64,000 bases of DNA from NCBI RefSeq assembly GCF_046506625.1, contig NZ_JBKFFP010000005.1, positions 62,001 through 126,000 of the forward strand. The letters are read 5' to 3'. The stretch's first letter is position 1; the number at the start of each line of letters is the position of its first letter. A program made the position numbers and the translations under genes. The notes below the pieces were generated by a model that did not search any database, was not told the DNA's origin, and saw only the letters and a list, made by a program, of their open reading frames with translations. Shown in pieces: positions 35,327 through 44,025 of this stretch. Source of the DNA: Zhengella sedimenti (lineage in GTDB: Bacteria; Pseudomonadota; Alphaproteobacteria; Rhizobiales; Rhizobiaceae).

Positions 35327-37024
35327 CTATGTGGATCGCAGGTGGGATAAATCCAAATTCCCGTACTCCAGCTTTTCCATTTCCTCCGCCAAGCGCTTCA
35401 GGCTGAAACCGCTGCCGTATCGTGCGGCCATGCCATGCTCGGCATGTCCCTGAAGGGCGTTCATTATATCCGAAGAGATGCCGCTGTCCCTGCAGGCATC
35501 CTCGAAGCAGTGGCGGAAGCTGTGAAACGAGTTTTTCGAGTGCTTGATACCGGCTGTTTCGAGCAGTCGGCGGAACTGGCGAGAATAAGGCGAAGAGTAG
35601 TAGCCGTCGGAGCCCTTCCGCATCTCGGGAAACAGGCGCTCCTGTTTTCGCTTGCGGCACCTTTCGACGAAATCGCCAAACCCGAGGTCTTCGAGTGCCT
35701 TGTGTACGGGGATCATCCGGTGCGACCCGGCCGTCTTCAGGCGTTGATCTTCACCCTCGTCCGTCAGCTCGAACCGCAAAATCCCGTCCTGCGAGGCAAT
35801 GTCCTCCATGCGCAACTGGATGATCTCCCCGGCTCTTGCACCTGTGAAGAGAGCAATCAGGGGAACCCAGTATAGGCCGCTGTCTCGCGGGATGACATTG
35901 CCCGGCGTTCTCCACGCCTGCGCCGACCGGCAACCCGTATACAGGGGTGTCCGGAAGATCGCCTCCAGTTCCGCAATGGTGAACGGATGCCGCTCGTCCC
36001 GTGCCCGGCTGTTCCTGGCTAGCTTCATACCGTCAAACGGGTTGCTGCTGATGTCATCGTAATTGACTTTTGCCCAGTTCCAGAAGGCCGCCACGAAGCC
36101 GATGATCTTGTTGATGTTGGAAACAGACATAGGCGGGAGGCCAAGTTCCTTCGACTTCTTCGCAGCCTCGTCGAACCGCAGGTCTCGCAGTTCCGGATTG
36201 TTCGTCCAGTTCGCCGGGAGGGCCATCAGGGCATCTTTGAACTCCCGCGCGTCTGCTTTGCGATAAGTCTCAATCGGCCTGTCTCCGCACACGATCAGAA
36301 AGCGGTCCGTCCAGATGCGGTGATCATCGGCGGTCTTGGAGACCCATGAGGTTCTCCGCTTCTCGGATATCCATTCCGCAAGTGCGACCGAAAGCAACGG
36401 CGTGTCACATGAAGAAACTTCCATGGCGGACGGGATCAAGGGTGTCTCGATGACTTCACCGGCATTGCGCCGCCGCTTTGCCTTGGCAGCCTGTATGGTC
36501 GCAGCTTGCAACGCGCGAATGACCTTTGGCCAACTTGGTGACTCTGGCGAGAGCGTCAGGTTGACGTTGCTCCACGAGAGAACTTCCGCTGCTTCATCGG
36601 GGAAAAAGATACCGCGCTCCCCTCGCGCGTATTCATATCGGTTGATCGCATCGAGGTCTTCGACGTCTTGCTCGTACGCGTCGAATGGCCGATCTTCGAA
36701 CCCATCGAGCCGCAAGTCTTCATCTTCGTCCAGAAGGTGAGCGTAGTAGACCTGCCGAATATGCTCCAGCTGCGATTCAGACAGTTCGGCGATGGAGGGC
36801 TTGGCTGGCTCAAGCAGGCTCCGCCTGTGCATATCGAACAGTCGGTCAACCCGTGCCGCCTCGATCCGTACACGGCGAACCGCTTCACGAAAGTCCTTCG
36901 TCCTCAGCGACGAGACCTCTTCGGTCTTGGGATAGGTTTCCTTGATGTCCGCCGGTATAGCGGCCCGGTGATAGAACGTCGCACCACGGCGAAACAGGCG
37001 GGGGTGATTTGGCATCGCTTCCAT
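35327..37024 (-). CDS. Tyrosine-type site-specific integrase of the right island
   Basis: A 565-residue integrase starting MEAMPNHPRLFRRGATFYHRA. The N-terminal arm-binding part is followed by the catalytic domain: Arg in LFTGARAGEIIQL, HSFRH (His-x-x-Arg), a His in LQGHAEHG, and the Tyr in ARYGSG. It lies directly beside tRNA-Thr, the classic integrase/att arrangement. The frame is open into the tRNA but that part is not protein-like. A start three codons later is equally possible. Confidence 0.93.
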   Translation of the reverse strand: MEAMPNHPRLFRRGATFYHRAAIPADIKETYPKTEEVSSLRTKDFREAVRRVRIEAARVDRLFDMHRRSLLEPAKPSIAELSESQLEHIRQVYYAHLLDEDEDLRLDGFEDRPFDAYEQDVEDLDAINRYEYARGERGIFFPDEAAEVLSWSNVNLTLSPESPSWPKVIRALQAATIQAAKAKRRRNAGEVIETPLIPSAMEVSSCDTPLLSVALAEWISEKRRTSWVSKTADDHRIWTDRFLIVCGDRPIETYRKADAREFKDALMALPANWTNNPELRDLRFDEAAKKSKELGLPPMSVSNINKIIGFVAAFWNWAKVNYDDISSNPFDGMKLARNSRARDERHPFTIAELEAIFRTPLYTGCRSAQAWRTPGNVIPRDSGLYWVPLIALFTGARAGEIIQLRMEDIASQDGILRFELTDEGEDQRLKTAGSHRMIPVHKALEDLGFGDFVERCRKRKQERLFPEMRKGSDGYYSSPYSRQFRRLLETAGIKHSKNSFHSFRHCFEDACRDSGISSDIMNALQGHAEHGMAARYGSGFSLKRLAEEMEKLEYGNLDLSHLRST

Positions 37025-37108
37025 GGCTCCACTGTAACAGTCGAATGGAGCAGCCGGAAGGATTTCGCCTTCGAAACCAACAGTTTGTTTGAATTCAACG
37101 CTTTGGAA

Positions 37109-37183
<75 letters not shown>

Positions 37184-37326
37184 GCTCTTGGATGCGGCGG
37201 ACTTCTGCCACAGAGACGGCGGCTGCGCAAGCACTGCCGGCGGAGTTTTTTCGCCTTCGGGCTTGCCATGAAAACGGCGGCGGGCCATGTGCATTGCGGA
37301 ACCGCTTGGAACGGAAAAACGGCGTC

Positions 37327-37515
37327 ATGGCGATTGATAGGGAAAAGGTGCCGGGAGACCCGGCCGAGGAACGCAGGCGGCGCCTGGCGGAGGAATTGCG
37401 CGCCAACCTGCAGCGGCGCAAGGCGCAGGCCCGCGCGCGCCGGTCCGGAGAGTCCGACGGACGGCCGGAAGGCTTGCCGGCAGCCGCTCGCCCGGCTGCG
37501 GAAGGCGACGGCTGA
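37327..37515 (+). CDS. Small basic protein upstream of murA
   Basis: A 62-residue protein, mostly one charged helix (DPAEERRRRLAEELRANLQRRKAQARARR) with a Gly/Ala/Pro tail. Small Arg-rich proteins of this type are common just before murA in Hyphomicrobiales. It has no membrane segment. The start at 37327 is chosen by analogy; the frame is open upstream through the tRNA. Function unknown. Confidence 0.6.
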   Translation: MAIDREKVPGDPAEERRRRLAEELRANLQRRKAQARARRSGESDGRPEGLPAAARPAAEGDG

Positions 37516-37651
37516 GACCCCTATCGCCTCTGGTCCGGCGCGCCGTCGCCAGGCCTTGCTTCACCATTTCCTTGAACCCCATGTATCGATGGTCTAGAGC
37601 ATCCGCTCGACCGGGTCTCCCGGCATCCACCCATTGCAACGGCGGGAGCGC

Positions 37652-38944
37652 ATGGACAGGATACGCATCAAGGGCGGCAATGAACTGCGCGGGGTGATTC
37701 CCATCTCCGGCGCCAAGAACGCGGCCCTGCCGCTGATGATCGCCTCGCTTCTGACAGACGGCACCCTGACGCTGGAGAACGTTCCGCACCTGGCCGATGT
37801 GGAGCAGTTGACCCGCATATTGGGCAATCATGGCGTCGACTACATGGTCAACGGCCGCCGGGAGCGTCAGGGCGAGGGCTATTCTCGCACCATCCATTTC
37901 ACCGCCCGAAACATCGTCGACACCACCGCGCCCTATGAACTCGTCTCGAAGATGCGCGCAAGCTTCTGGGTCATCGGCCCGCTTCTGGCCCGCATGCACG
38001 AGGCCAACGTCTCGCTTCCGGGCGGCTGCGCCATCGGCACCCGCCCCGTCGACCTGTTCATTGACGGACTGGCGGCGCTGGGTGCCGACATCAACATCGA
38101 AAACGGTTATGTCCAGGCCCGGGCGAAGGGTGGATTGCGCGGCAACCGCTACACCTTTCCCAAGGTCTCCGTCGGCGCCACCCATGTGATGCTGATGGCC
38201 GCGAGCCTGGCCCGCGGCGAGACGCTGATCGAGAACGCGGCCTGCGAGCCCGAGATCGTCAACCTGGCCGAATGCCTCAATGCGATGGGGGCGCGCATCG
38301 AGGGGGCGGGAACGCCGACCGTGCGCATCGATGGCGTCGACAGCCTTTCCGGCGCCCAGGTCTCCGTCATTCCCGACCGCATCGAGACCGGCACCTATGC
38401 CATGGCCGTGGCCATGACCGGCGGCGATGTCCTGCTCGAGGATGCGCGTGCCGACCTCCTGCAGACCGCACTCGACAGGGTCCGCGCCACAGGCGCCACC
38501 GTGGAGCAGGCCAAAGGCGGGATCCGCGTCGCGCGCGCCGCCGGGGATGTCATCCGTCCGGTGGATGTGACGACGGAGGTCTATCCGGGCTTCCCCACCG
38601 ACCTGCAGGCCCAGTTCATGGGGCTGATGACGCGGGCCGGCGGTGTCTCGCACATCACCGAGACGATCTTCGAGAACCGCTTCATGCATGTGCAGGAACT
38701 GGCCCGCCTTGGCGCGCGGATCACGCTGTCCGGCCAGATCGCCCGTGTCGAAGGCGTTCCGCGTCTCAAGGGTGCGCCGGTCATGGCGACCGACCTGCGC
38801 GCCTCGTCCGCCCTGGTCATTGCCGGGCTGGCGGCGGAAGGCGTCACCGAGGTCAACCGTGTCTACCACCTCGATCGCGGGTTCGAGCGGCTGGAGGAAA
38901 AGCTCTCGCGCTGCGGCGCCGAGATCGAGCGTGTCTCGGGCTGA
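37652..38944 (+). CDS. murA: UDP-N-acetylglucosamine 1-carboxyvinyltransferase
   Basis: A 430-residue MurA that transfers enolpyruvate from PEP to UDP-GlcNAc, the first committed step of peptidoglycan synthesis. It starts MDRIRIKGGNELRG; the catalytic Cys is in LPGGCAIGTRP and the conserved Lys in ISGAKNAALP. The C-terminal half includes YPGFPTDLQAQFM. GGCGGGAG precedes the ATG. It is the first gene of a conserved block running to yacG. Confidence 0.97.
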   Translation: MDRIRIKGGNELRGVIPISGAKNAALPLMIASLLTDGTLTLENVPHLADVEQLTRILGNHGVDYMVNGRRERQGEGYSRTIHFTARNIVDTTAPYELVSKMRASFWVIGPLLARMHEANVSLPGGCAIGTRPVDLFIDGLAALGADINIENGYVQARAKGGLRGNRYTFPKVSVGATHVMLMAASLARGETLIENAACEPEIVNLAECLNAMGARIEGAGTPTVRIDGVDSLSGAQVSVIPDRIETGTYAMAVAMTGGDVLLEDARADLLQTALDRVRATGATVEQAKGGIRVARAAGDVIRPVDVTTEVYPGFPTDLQAQFMGLMTRAGGVSHITETIFENRFMHVQELARLGARITLSGQIARVEGVPRLKGAPVMATDLRASSALVIAGLAAEGVTEVNRVYHLDRGFERLEEKLSRCGAEIERVSG

Positions 38945-39056
38945 TACCTTCTTGGCGGTTGCGCAAGGCGCGCGCCGGGCCTAACTAGGGTCGGAAGCGC
39001 GAGGCCCTCAGGGGCCGGCCAAGGACGAAGCAAAACCATCGGGGCGGGTCCGGACC

Positions 39057-39506
39057 ATGAAGCCGTTGAAACTGATCGCCTTTGACAGGGAAGACCTGCG
39101 CATCGTCTCCGCCCACGTGCAGGATTCGGTCCTGCGCGTGGCCGACCTGACCCAGGATCCGCGCAGCGGCTCCTTCATTCTCGAGATGAACCGCTATGCC
39201 TGGGAAAGGAAGCGCGGCTTCTTCGATCGCCGCGGCGAGCGCCGCCGGTCTGTGCTGGCCATCAAGCGCGTCCGCTCCGTTCAGGCCACCGGCATCGACC
39301 GGTCAAAGGGTGAGGATGTCCTCAACCTGCTCGCCGTGACCTTTCAGCGCGGCGAGGAACCGGCCGGCACGATCGAACTGACGTTTTCCGGCGGAGCGGC
39401 CATCCGCATCGCGGTCGAATGCATTGAAGTCCAGTTGACGGATATCGGCGCGGCATGGGAAACGCTTGCCAGGCCGGACCACGACAGGGACGACGGCGAA
39501 GGGTAG
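39057..39506 (+). CDS. DUF2948 family protein
   Basis: A 149-residue soluble protein of a family restricted mainly to alphaproteobacteria and usually found between murA and hisD, as here. Recognisable segments are LKLIAFDREDLRIVSAHVQD and NRYAWERKRGFF. Function unknown. Fifteen bases separate its stop from the hisD start. Confidence 0.88.
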   Translation: MKPLKLIAFDREDLRIVSAHVQDSVLRVADLTQDPRSGSFILEMNRYAWERKRGFFDRRGERRRSVLAIKRVRSVQATGIDRSKGEDVLNLLAVTFQRGEEPAGTIELTFSGGAAIRIAVECIEVQLTDIGAAWETLARPDHDRDDGEG

Positions 39507-39520
39507 GACGGGCAAAAGCG

Positions 39521-40825
39521 ATGGCCATCACGTTGAGACAGTCGGATCCGGATTTCGAAAGCCGGTTTTCCGCCTTTCTTGCCACCAAGCGGGAAGTCTC
39601 GGCCGATGTGGATGCCGCGGTCCGCGACATCATCGCCGCCGTGCGCCGTGATGGTGACGCCGCCGTCGTGGAGTTTACCCGCCGCTTCGATCGCGCCGAC
39701 CTGTCGGCCACGGGCCTTGCGGTCAGCGAGGCCGAGGTGGATGCGGCCCTTGCCGCCGTCGATGCCGAAACCATGCGGGCGCTTGAACTGGCGCGCGACA
39801 GGATCCGCTCGCATCACGCTCGCCAGATGCCGAAGGATGACCGCTATACCGATGCAATCGGCGTGGAACTCGGCTCGCGCTGGACGGCGGTCGAGGCCGT
39901 CGGCCTCTATGTGCCCGGCGGCACGGCCAGCTATCCCAGTTCCGTGCTGATGAATGCGGTGCCGGCGCAAGTGGCCGGTGTCGAGCGCATCGTCATGGTG
40001 GTGCCCGCCCCCGATGGCCGCATCAATCCGCTGGTGCTTGCCGCGGCCCGCCTCGCCGGCGTCTCCGAGATCTACCGGATCGGCGGCGCGCAGGCCGTTG
40101 CCGCGCTTGCCTATGGCACGGAAACGATCCGCCCGGTTTCCAAGATCGTCGGTCCCGGCAATGCCTATGTCGCTGCCGCCAAGCGGCAGGTCTTCGGCAC
40201 GGTCGGCATCGACATGATCGCCGGCCCGTCGGAGGTCCTCGTGATCGCCGATGGCGAGAACGACCCGGACTGGATCGCCGCCGACCTGCTGGCCCAGGCC
40301 GAACACGACACCGCCGCCCAGTCGATCCTGTTGACCGATGACGCCGCCTTCGGCGCGGCCGTCGAGCAGGCCGTCGAGCGCCAGTTGACACGGCTCTCGC
40401 GCGGCGAGACCGCTGCTGCCTCCTGGCGCGATTTCGGCGCCGTCATTGTCGTCGGAAACCTGGACGATGCCGTTCCGCTGGCCAACCGCATCGCCGCCGA
40501 GCACCTGGAGATCGCAACCGCCGATCCGGAATCGCTTGCCGCCCGCATCCGCAATGCCGGCGCGATCTTCCTAGGCCGGCATACGCCCGAGGTCATCGGC
40601 GACTATGTCGGCGGAAGCAACCATGTCCTGCCGACGGCACGCTCGGCGCGCTTTTCCTCCGGCCTTTCGGTGCTCGACTTCGTCAAGCGCACATCCATTC
40701 TCAAGCTCGGGCCCGAACAGCTTGCCGAACTCGGCCCCGCCGCGATCGCGCTGGCGAAGGCGGAGGGGCTCGATGCGCATGGCCGCTCCGTGGCCATCCG
40801 CATGAACCGGGCGGGCGGCACCTGA
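39521..40825 (+). CDS. hisD: Histidinol dehydrogenase
   Basis: A 434-residue zinc enzyme that oxidises L-histidinol to L-histidine in two NAD-dependent steps. Signature parts are GLYVPGGTASYPSSVLMN, IAGPSEVLVIAD, LAQAEHDTAAQSILL and the ligand region GNHVLPT-like SNHVLPTARSARFSSGLSV. Full length. It shares one base with the next gene (TGATG). Confidence 0.97.
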   Translation: MAITLRQSDPDFESRFSAFLATKREVSADVDAAVRDIIAAVRRDGDAAVVEFTRRFDRADLSATGLAVSEAEVDAALAAVDAETMRALELARDRIRSHHARQMPKDDRYTDAIGVELGSRWTAVEAVGLYVPGGTASYPSSVLMNAVPAQVAGVERIVMVVPAPDGRINPLVLAAARLAGVSEIYRIGGAQAVAALAYGTETIRPVSKIVGPGNAYVAAAKRQVFGTVGIDMIAGPSEVLVIADGENDPDWIAADLLAQAEHDTAAQSILLTDDAAFGAAVEQAVERQLTRLSRGETAAASWRDFGAVIVVGNLDDAVPLANRIAAEHLEIATADPESLAARIRNAGAIFLGRHTPEVIGDYVGGSNHVLPTARSARFSSGLSVLDFVKRTSILKLGPEQLAELGPAAIALAKAEGLDAHGRSVAIRMNRAGGT

Positions 40826-41307
40826 TGGCGGCCTCCGGCGACACGGCGCGGCTCATCGATGTCGTGCTCGACGAATCGATCGGCCGTTCCACGCCCGATG
40901 TCGAGCACGAGCGCGCCGTCGCGATCTTCGACCTTGTCGAGGAAAACAGCTTCAGGCCGGTGGGCGACACGGGGGATGGCCCTTACCGGCTGAAGCTGTC
41001 GCTGGTTGAATCGCGCCTCGTCTTCGAGGTCACGCGCGAGAGCGGCGATGCCGTCATCACGCACATCCTTTCGCTGACGCCCTTCCGGCGCATCGTGAAG
41101 GATTACTACATGATCTGCGAGAGCTATTACGAGGCGATCCGCACCGCCTCTCCGGCGCAGATCGAGGCCATCGACATGGGCCGGCGCGGCCTTCACAACG
41201 AAGGCTCGCAGACGCTCATGGAGCGCCTGGACGGCAAGATCGAGGTGGATTTCGATACCGCGCGGCGTCTCTTCACGCTGGTCTGCGTGCTGCATTGGCG
41301 TGGATAG
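40825..41307 (+). CDS. UPF0262 family protein
   Basis: A 160-residue protein of the UPF0262 family, conserved in alphaproteobacteria next to hisD. Typical segments are FDLVEENSF and LTPFRRIVKDYYMICESYYEAIRTASPAQIEAIDMGRRGLHNEGS. No function is established. It is coupled to hisD and followed closely by the phosphatase-like gene. Confidence 0.93.
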   Translation: MAASGDTARLIDVVLDESIGRSTPDVEHERAVAIFDLVEENSFRPVGDTGDGPYRLKLSLVESRLVFEVTRESGDAVITHILSLTPFRRIVKDYYMICESYYEAIRTASPAQIEAIDMGRRGLHNEGSQTLMERLDGKIEVDFDTARRLFTLVCVLHWRG

Positions 41308-41319
41308 GCGGAGCGGCGG

Positions 41320-41769
41320 ATGACGGCGCGCCCCGGCTCGATCCTCTTCCTCTGCTCGTTGAACGCGATCCGTTCACCCATGGCCGAGCAACTGGCCCGC
41401 GCGATCCTGCCGTCCGGCACCTATGTGGCCTCCGCAGGCGTGCGCAAGGGCGAGCGCGACCCCTTCGTCGATGCCGTCCTTGCCGAGCGGGGGCTGGACC
41501 TCGGCAAGCGCCTGCCGCAGACGCTGGACGAACTGGAGGACGACTATTTCGACCTCGTGGTGTCGCTTTCGCCGGAAGCCCATCACAAGGCCGTCGACAT
41601 GATGCGCACCCATGCCGGCGACCTCGAATTCTGGCCGCTGCATGACCCGAGCGACACCCGCGGCACCCGCGACCAGATCCTTGGCGCCTATCGCGACGTG
41701 CGCGATCTTCTGGAAGACAAGATCAGGCAGCGGTTCGCGTTGCCATCCGCCGGAACAGGCGGCAAATAA
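41320..41769 (+). CDS. Low-molecular-weight protein-tyrosine-phosphatase-like protein
   Basis: A 149-residue protein with the phosphatase P-loop near the N-terminus: Cys12-x5-Arg18 in LFLCSLNAIRSPMAE, matching the CxxNxxRS form of LMW phosphatases and thioredoxin-type arsenate reductases. A C-terminal acidic DPSD takes the place of the usual general acid. Its conserved position between UPF0262 and infA argues for a housekeeping phosphatase rather than an arsenic gene. Confidence 0.88.
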   Translation: MTARPGSILFLCSLNAIRSPMAEQLARAILPSGTYVASAGVRKGERDPFVDAVLAERGLDLGKRLPQTLDELEDDYFDLVVSLSPEAHHKAVDMMRTHAGDLEFWPLHDPSDTRGTRDQILGAYRDVRDLLEDKIRQRFALPSAGTGGK

Positions 41770-41781
41770 GCGTGTTCACAA

Positions 41782-41811
41782 TCCGGCGGCAATCATATAG
41801 GTTCCGCCGGA
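41782..41811 (+). terminator. Hairpin between phosphatase-like gene and infA
   Basis: TCCGGCGG pairs with CCGCCGGA across a 14-base loop, 13 bases after the phosphatase stop and 40 bases before infA. There is no T-tract. It may end the upstream transcript or act in the infA leader. Confidence 0.3.
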
Positions 41812-41851
41812 AATTTGGCGCCGATACGAATTCGACGAGAAAAGGCTACGC

Positions 41852-42070
41852 ATGGCGAAGGAAGAAGTCCTGGAGTTTCCCGGGGTGGTTACGGAATTGC
41901 TGCCCAACGCGATGTTCCGCGTGAAGCTTGAGAACGACCACGAGATCATTGCCCACACGGCTGGCCGGATGCGCAAGAACCGCATTCGCGTGCTCACCGG
42001 CGACAAGGTGCTTGTCGAGATGACGCCCTATGACCTGACCAAGGGGCGCATCACCTACCGCTTCAAGTAA
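41852..42070 (+). CDS. infA: Translation initiation factor IF-1
   Basis: A 72-residue OB-fold protein that blocks the ribosomal A site during initiation. The sequence is nearly invariant in the family: MAKEEVLEFPGVVTELLPNA, HTAGRMRKNRIRVLTGDKV and LTKGRITYRFK at the end. Full length. Confidence 0.99.
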   Translation: MAKEEVLEFPGVVTELLPNAMFRVKLENDHEIIAHTAGRMRKNRIRVLTGDKVLVEMTPYDLTKGRITYRFK

Positions 42071-42117
42071 CGCGTCCGGTCGCTGACAACCGGCCGCCGA
42101 CAGGAACGAAACCCGTC

Positions 42118-42750
42118 ATGAGCGTATTCCAGAAGCTTGTCCTGGCATCAGGCTCGCCGCGGCGTGTGGAACTGCTCCAGCAGGCGGGGATCGAGCCGGA
42201 CCGGTTGATGCCGGCCGACATCGACGAGGAGCCGCAGCGCGCCGAGCATCCCCGCTCGCTGGCCAAGCGGCTGTGCAGGGAAAAGGCCGAGAAGGCGCTC
42301 GCCGCGCTGAAGGCGGAACCCGAATTCGACCATCCCTACGTCCTAGCCGCCGATACGGTGGTCTCGGTCGGCCGTCGCATCCTGCCCAAGACCGAGATGC
42401 TGGACGAGGCGGCCAACAGCCTGCGGCTCCTCTCGGGCCGTTCGCATCGCGTCTACACGGGCATCTGCCTTGTCACCCCGCAGGAGAAGTTTCGCACCCG
42501 TCTCGTGGAGACGCGCGTGCGCTTCAAGCGTCTTTCGCGCGAGGAACTGGAAAGCTACCTGGCCTCCGGCGAATGGCGCGGCAAGGCTGGCGGCTATGCC
42601 ATCCAGGGCCTCGCGGGGACCTTCGTCGTCAAGCTGGTCGGCTCCTACAGCAACGTCGTCGGCCTGCCTCTCTACGAGACGGTCGGCCTGCTGACCGGCG
42701 AGGGCTTCAAGGTGCACTTCAACTGGCTGTCCGGCAGCCAGCCGGTATGA
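42118..42750 (+). CDS. maf: Maf family nucleotide pyrophosphatase
   Basis: A 210-residue protein of the Maf/HAM1-like family that hydrolyses non-canonical or canonical nucleoside triphosphates and is linked to septum control. Signatures are LVLASGSPRRVELL, VLAADTVVSVG and WRGKAGGYAIQGLAGTFV. The stop overlaps the yacG start by four bases. Confidence 0.95.
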   Translation: MSVFQKLVLASGSPRRVELLQQAGIEPDRLMPADIDEEPQRAEHPRSLAKRLCREKAEKALAALKAEPEFDHPYVLAADTVVSVGRRILPKTEMLDEAANSLRLLSGRSHRVYTGICLVTPQEKFRTRLVETRVRFKRLSREELESYLASGEWRGKAGGYAIQGLAGTFVVKLVGSYSNVVGLPLYETVGLLTGEGFKVHFNWLSGSQPV

Positions 42751-42959
42751 CCATGGCCGGTGGCGACAGCAAGGTCACGCCGCTGCGGCCGAAACGCGCC
42801 TGCCCGGAATGTGGAAGGCCCTCGGCCCGCGACACATATCCGTTCTGCTCGGCCCGCTGCAAGGACGTCGATCTCAATCGCTGGCTTTCCGGCTCCTACG
42901 CCATTCCGGTGACGGAGGCGGAGGAAAACACCGATCCCGGTTCCGGCGATGGCGATTGA
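42747..42959 (+). CDS. yacG: DNA gyrase inhibitor YacG
   Basis: A 70-residue zinc protein with the four Cys ligands in CPECGRP and FCSARCKDVDLNRWL. YacG binds GyrB and inhibits gyrase. An acidic C-terminal tail (EAEENTDPGSGDGD) follows. It is coupled to maf by an ATGA overlap. A start at the second Met (42753) is possible. Confidence 0.92.
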   Translation: MTMAGGDSKVTPLRPKRACPECGRPSARDTYPFCSARCKDVDLNRWLSGSYAIPVTEAEENTDPGSGDGD

Positions 42960-43193
42960 GACCCGTGAAACCCGCCAATCGGCGCGCTCGGTCAACGCAT
43001 GGCGGCGCGAAAAAACCAGAAAATGCAGGGCTTTGACAACCCTGGCCCATCGCGTCGCATCCTGTCTGGACGAGGCGCTGGAAAAATGCGCGGCAGGCGC
43101 TTGCCAGCGGCAAAACTCATGATATAACGCCCGCCAACGCCGACGGAATGCCAACGCCGCCGGCCGCCGGAACCGGAAAGGTTCGGCAGACGT

Positions 43194-43269
43194 GCCCAGG
43201 TAGCTCAGTTGGTAGAGCAGCGGATTGAAAATCCGCGTGTCGGTGGTTCGATTCCGCCCCTGGGCACCA
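43194..43269 (+). tRNA. tRNA-Phe (anticodon GAA)
   Basis: A 76-base cloverleaf with encoded CCA. The acceptor is GCCCAGG paired with CCTGGGC, and the anticodon loop is ATTGAAAAT with GAA. It follows yacG as in many Hyphomicrobiales. Confidence 0.97.
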
Positions 43270-43650
43270 TCTATTTCAATTTCCTGGCACGCGTGCGGCT
43301 TCCCTTGTCGGTCTGGGAAACTGCGAACGGAACAGGATTTATATCCACCTTGGTCTCCCGAATCCGAAGAAGCCATTGCAAATTGATTGCTTCAAACGTG
43401 GCGCTGTAAGGTGTCCCTGTGCAGTCATCGCATCTTCGGGAGAACGGTGAATTCCGCTGCAGGATGCCGACGTATTGCAACATCCGCCCCGCACAGACCT
43501 CTCAGCTCCAGTGTGTCGCTAGCCTGATACAATATTGCGGTCGCGTGAACATGTTCAGCATCAACACAGTCTTTGAACGCGAAGGCAGACGGCGAAACTC
43601 TTTACTTGACGCAATATCTATTTTAAAAAGATCTGGCAAAGGAGTCCAAA
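43270..43650. other. Gene-poor stretch after tRNA-Phe
   Basis: 381 bases between tRNA-Phe and a small secreted-protein gene. Short frames exist but none has a ribosome site plus protein-like composition. AT content rises towards the right, at the edge of the AT-rich insert. I see no second copy of the tRNA-Phe 3' end in this stretch. Confidence 0.5.
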
Positions 43651-43977
43651 ATGTCAAGTCGGCTCATCTTCGTAGCAATATTCTCCGCTGCTGTTGCCGC
43701 GCTTTTGGGGACCCCGGTTCTGGCGGCTGGTCCTCAAAACACGACATGCACAGCCAATTTTCCCGGATATGGCTCTGGAACGCTCACGTTCAGAAACGGG
43801 AACCCGATCGCCTATCGAACGCCATCATATCGAGCAAGATCAGTAGGGCGATCAGGAAATACGATCCGCATTGATAGAGCGACTTTTCGGATAAGAAGCG
43901 AAAGTCCAAAGATGGTCGTTGGAACTTGGCGTTTGAACGGATACGTTCAAAACAATCTGCAATTCCGATGTAAATGA
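43651..43977 (+). CDS. Small secreted protein
   Basis: A 108-residue protein with a clear Sec signal peptide (LIFVAIFSAAVAALLGTPVLAA), cut near VLAAG. The mature part of ~82 residues is basic and beta-rich, with two cysteines (TTCTANF and QFRCK) that could form a disulphide. A ribosome site (AAAGGAG) precedes the ATG. Base composition is lower in GC than the neighbours. No family recognised. Confidence 0.7.
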   Translation: MSSRLIFVAIFSAAVAALLGTPVLAAGPQNTTCTANFPGYGSGTLTFRNGNPIAYRTPSYRARSVGRSGNTIRIDRATFRIRSESPKMVVGTWRLNGYVQNNLQFRCK

Positions 43978-44025
43978 AATATTTAAACGGTGCATATAAA
44001 AATATGTTGAAAAATATGGTGTTAT

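Noticed and set aside
41320..41769. Arsenate reductase as part of an arsenic system
   Set aside because: The CxxNxxRS loop fits, but there is no ars neighbour and the gene sits in the conserved murA-infA housekeeping block.
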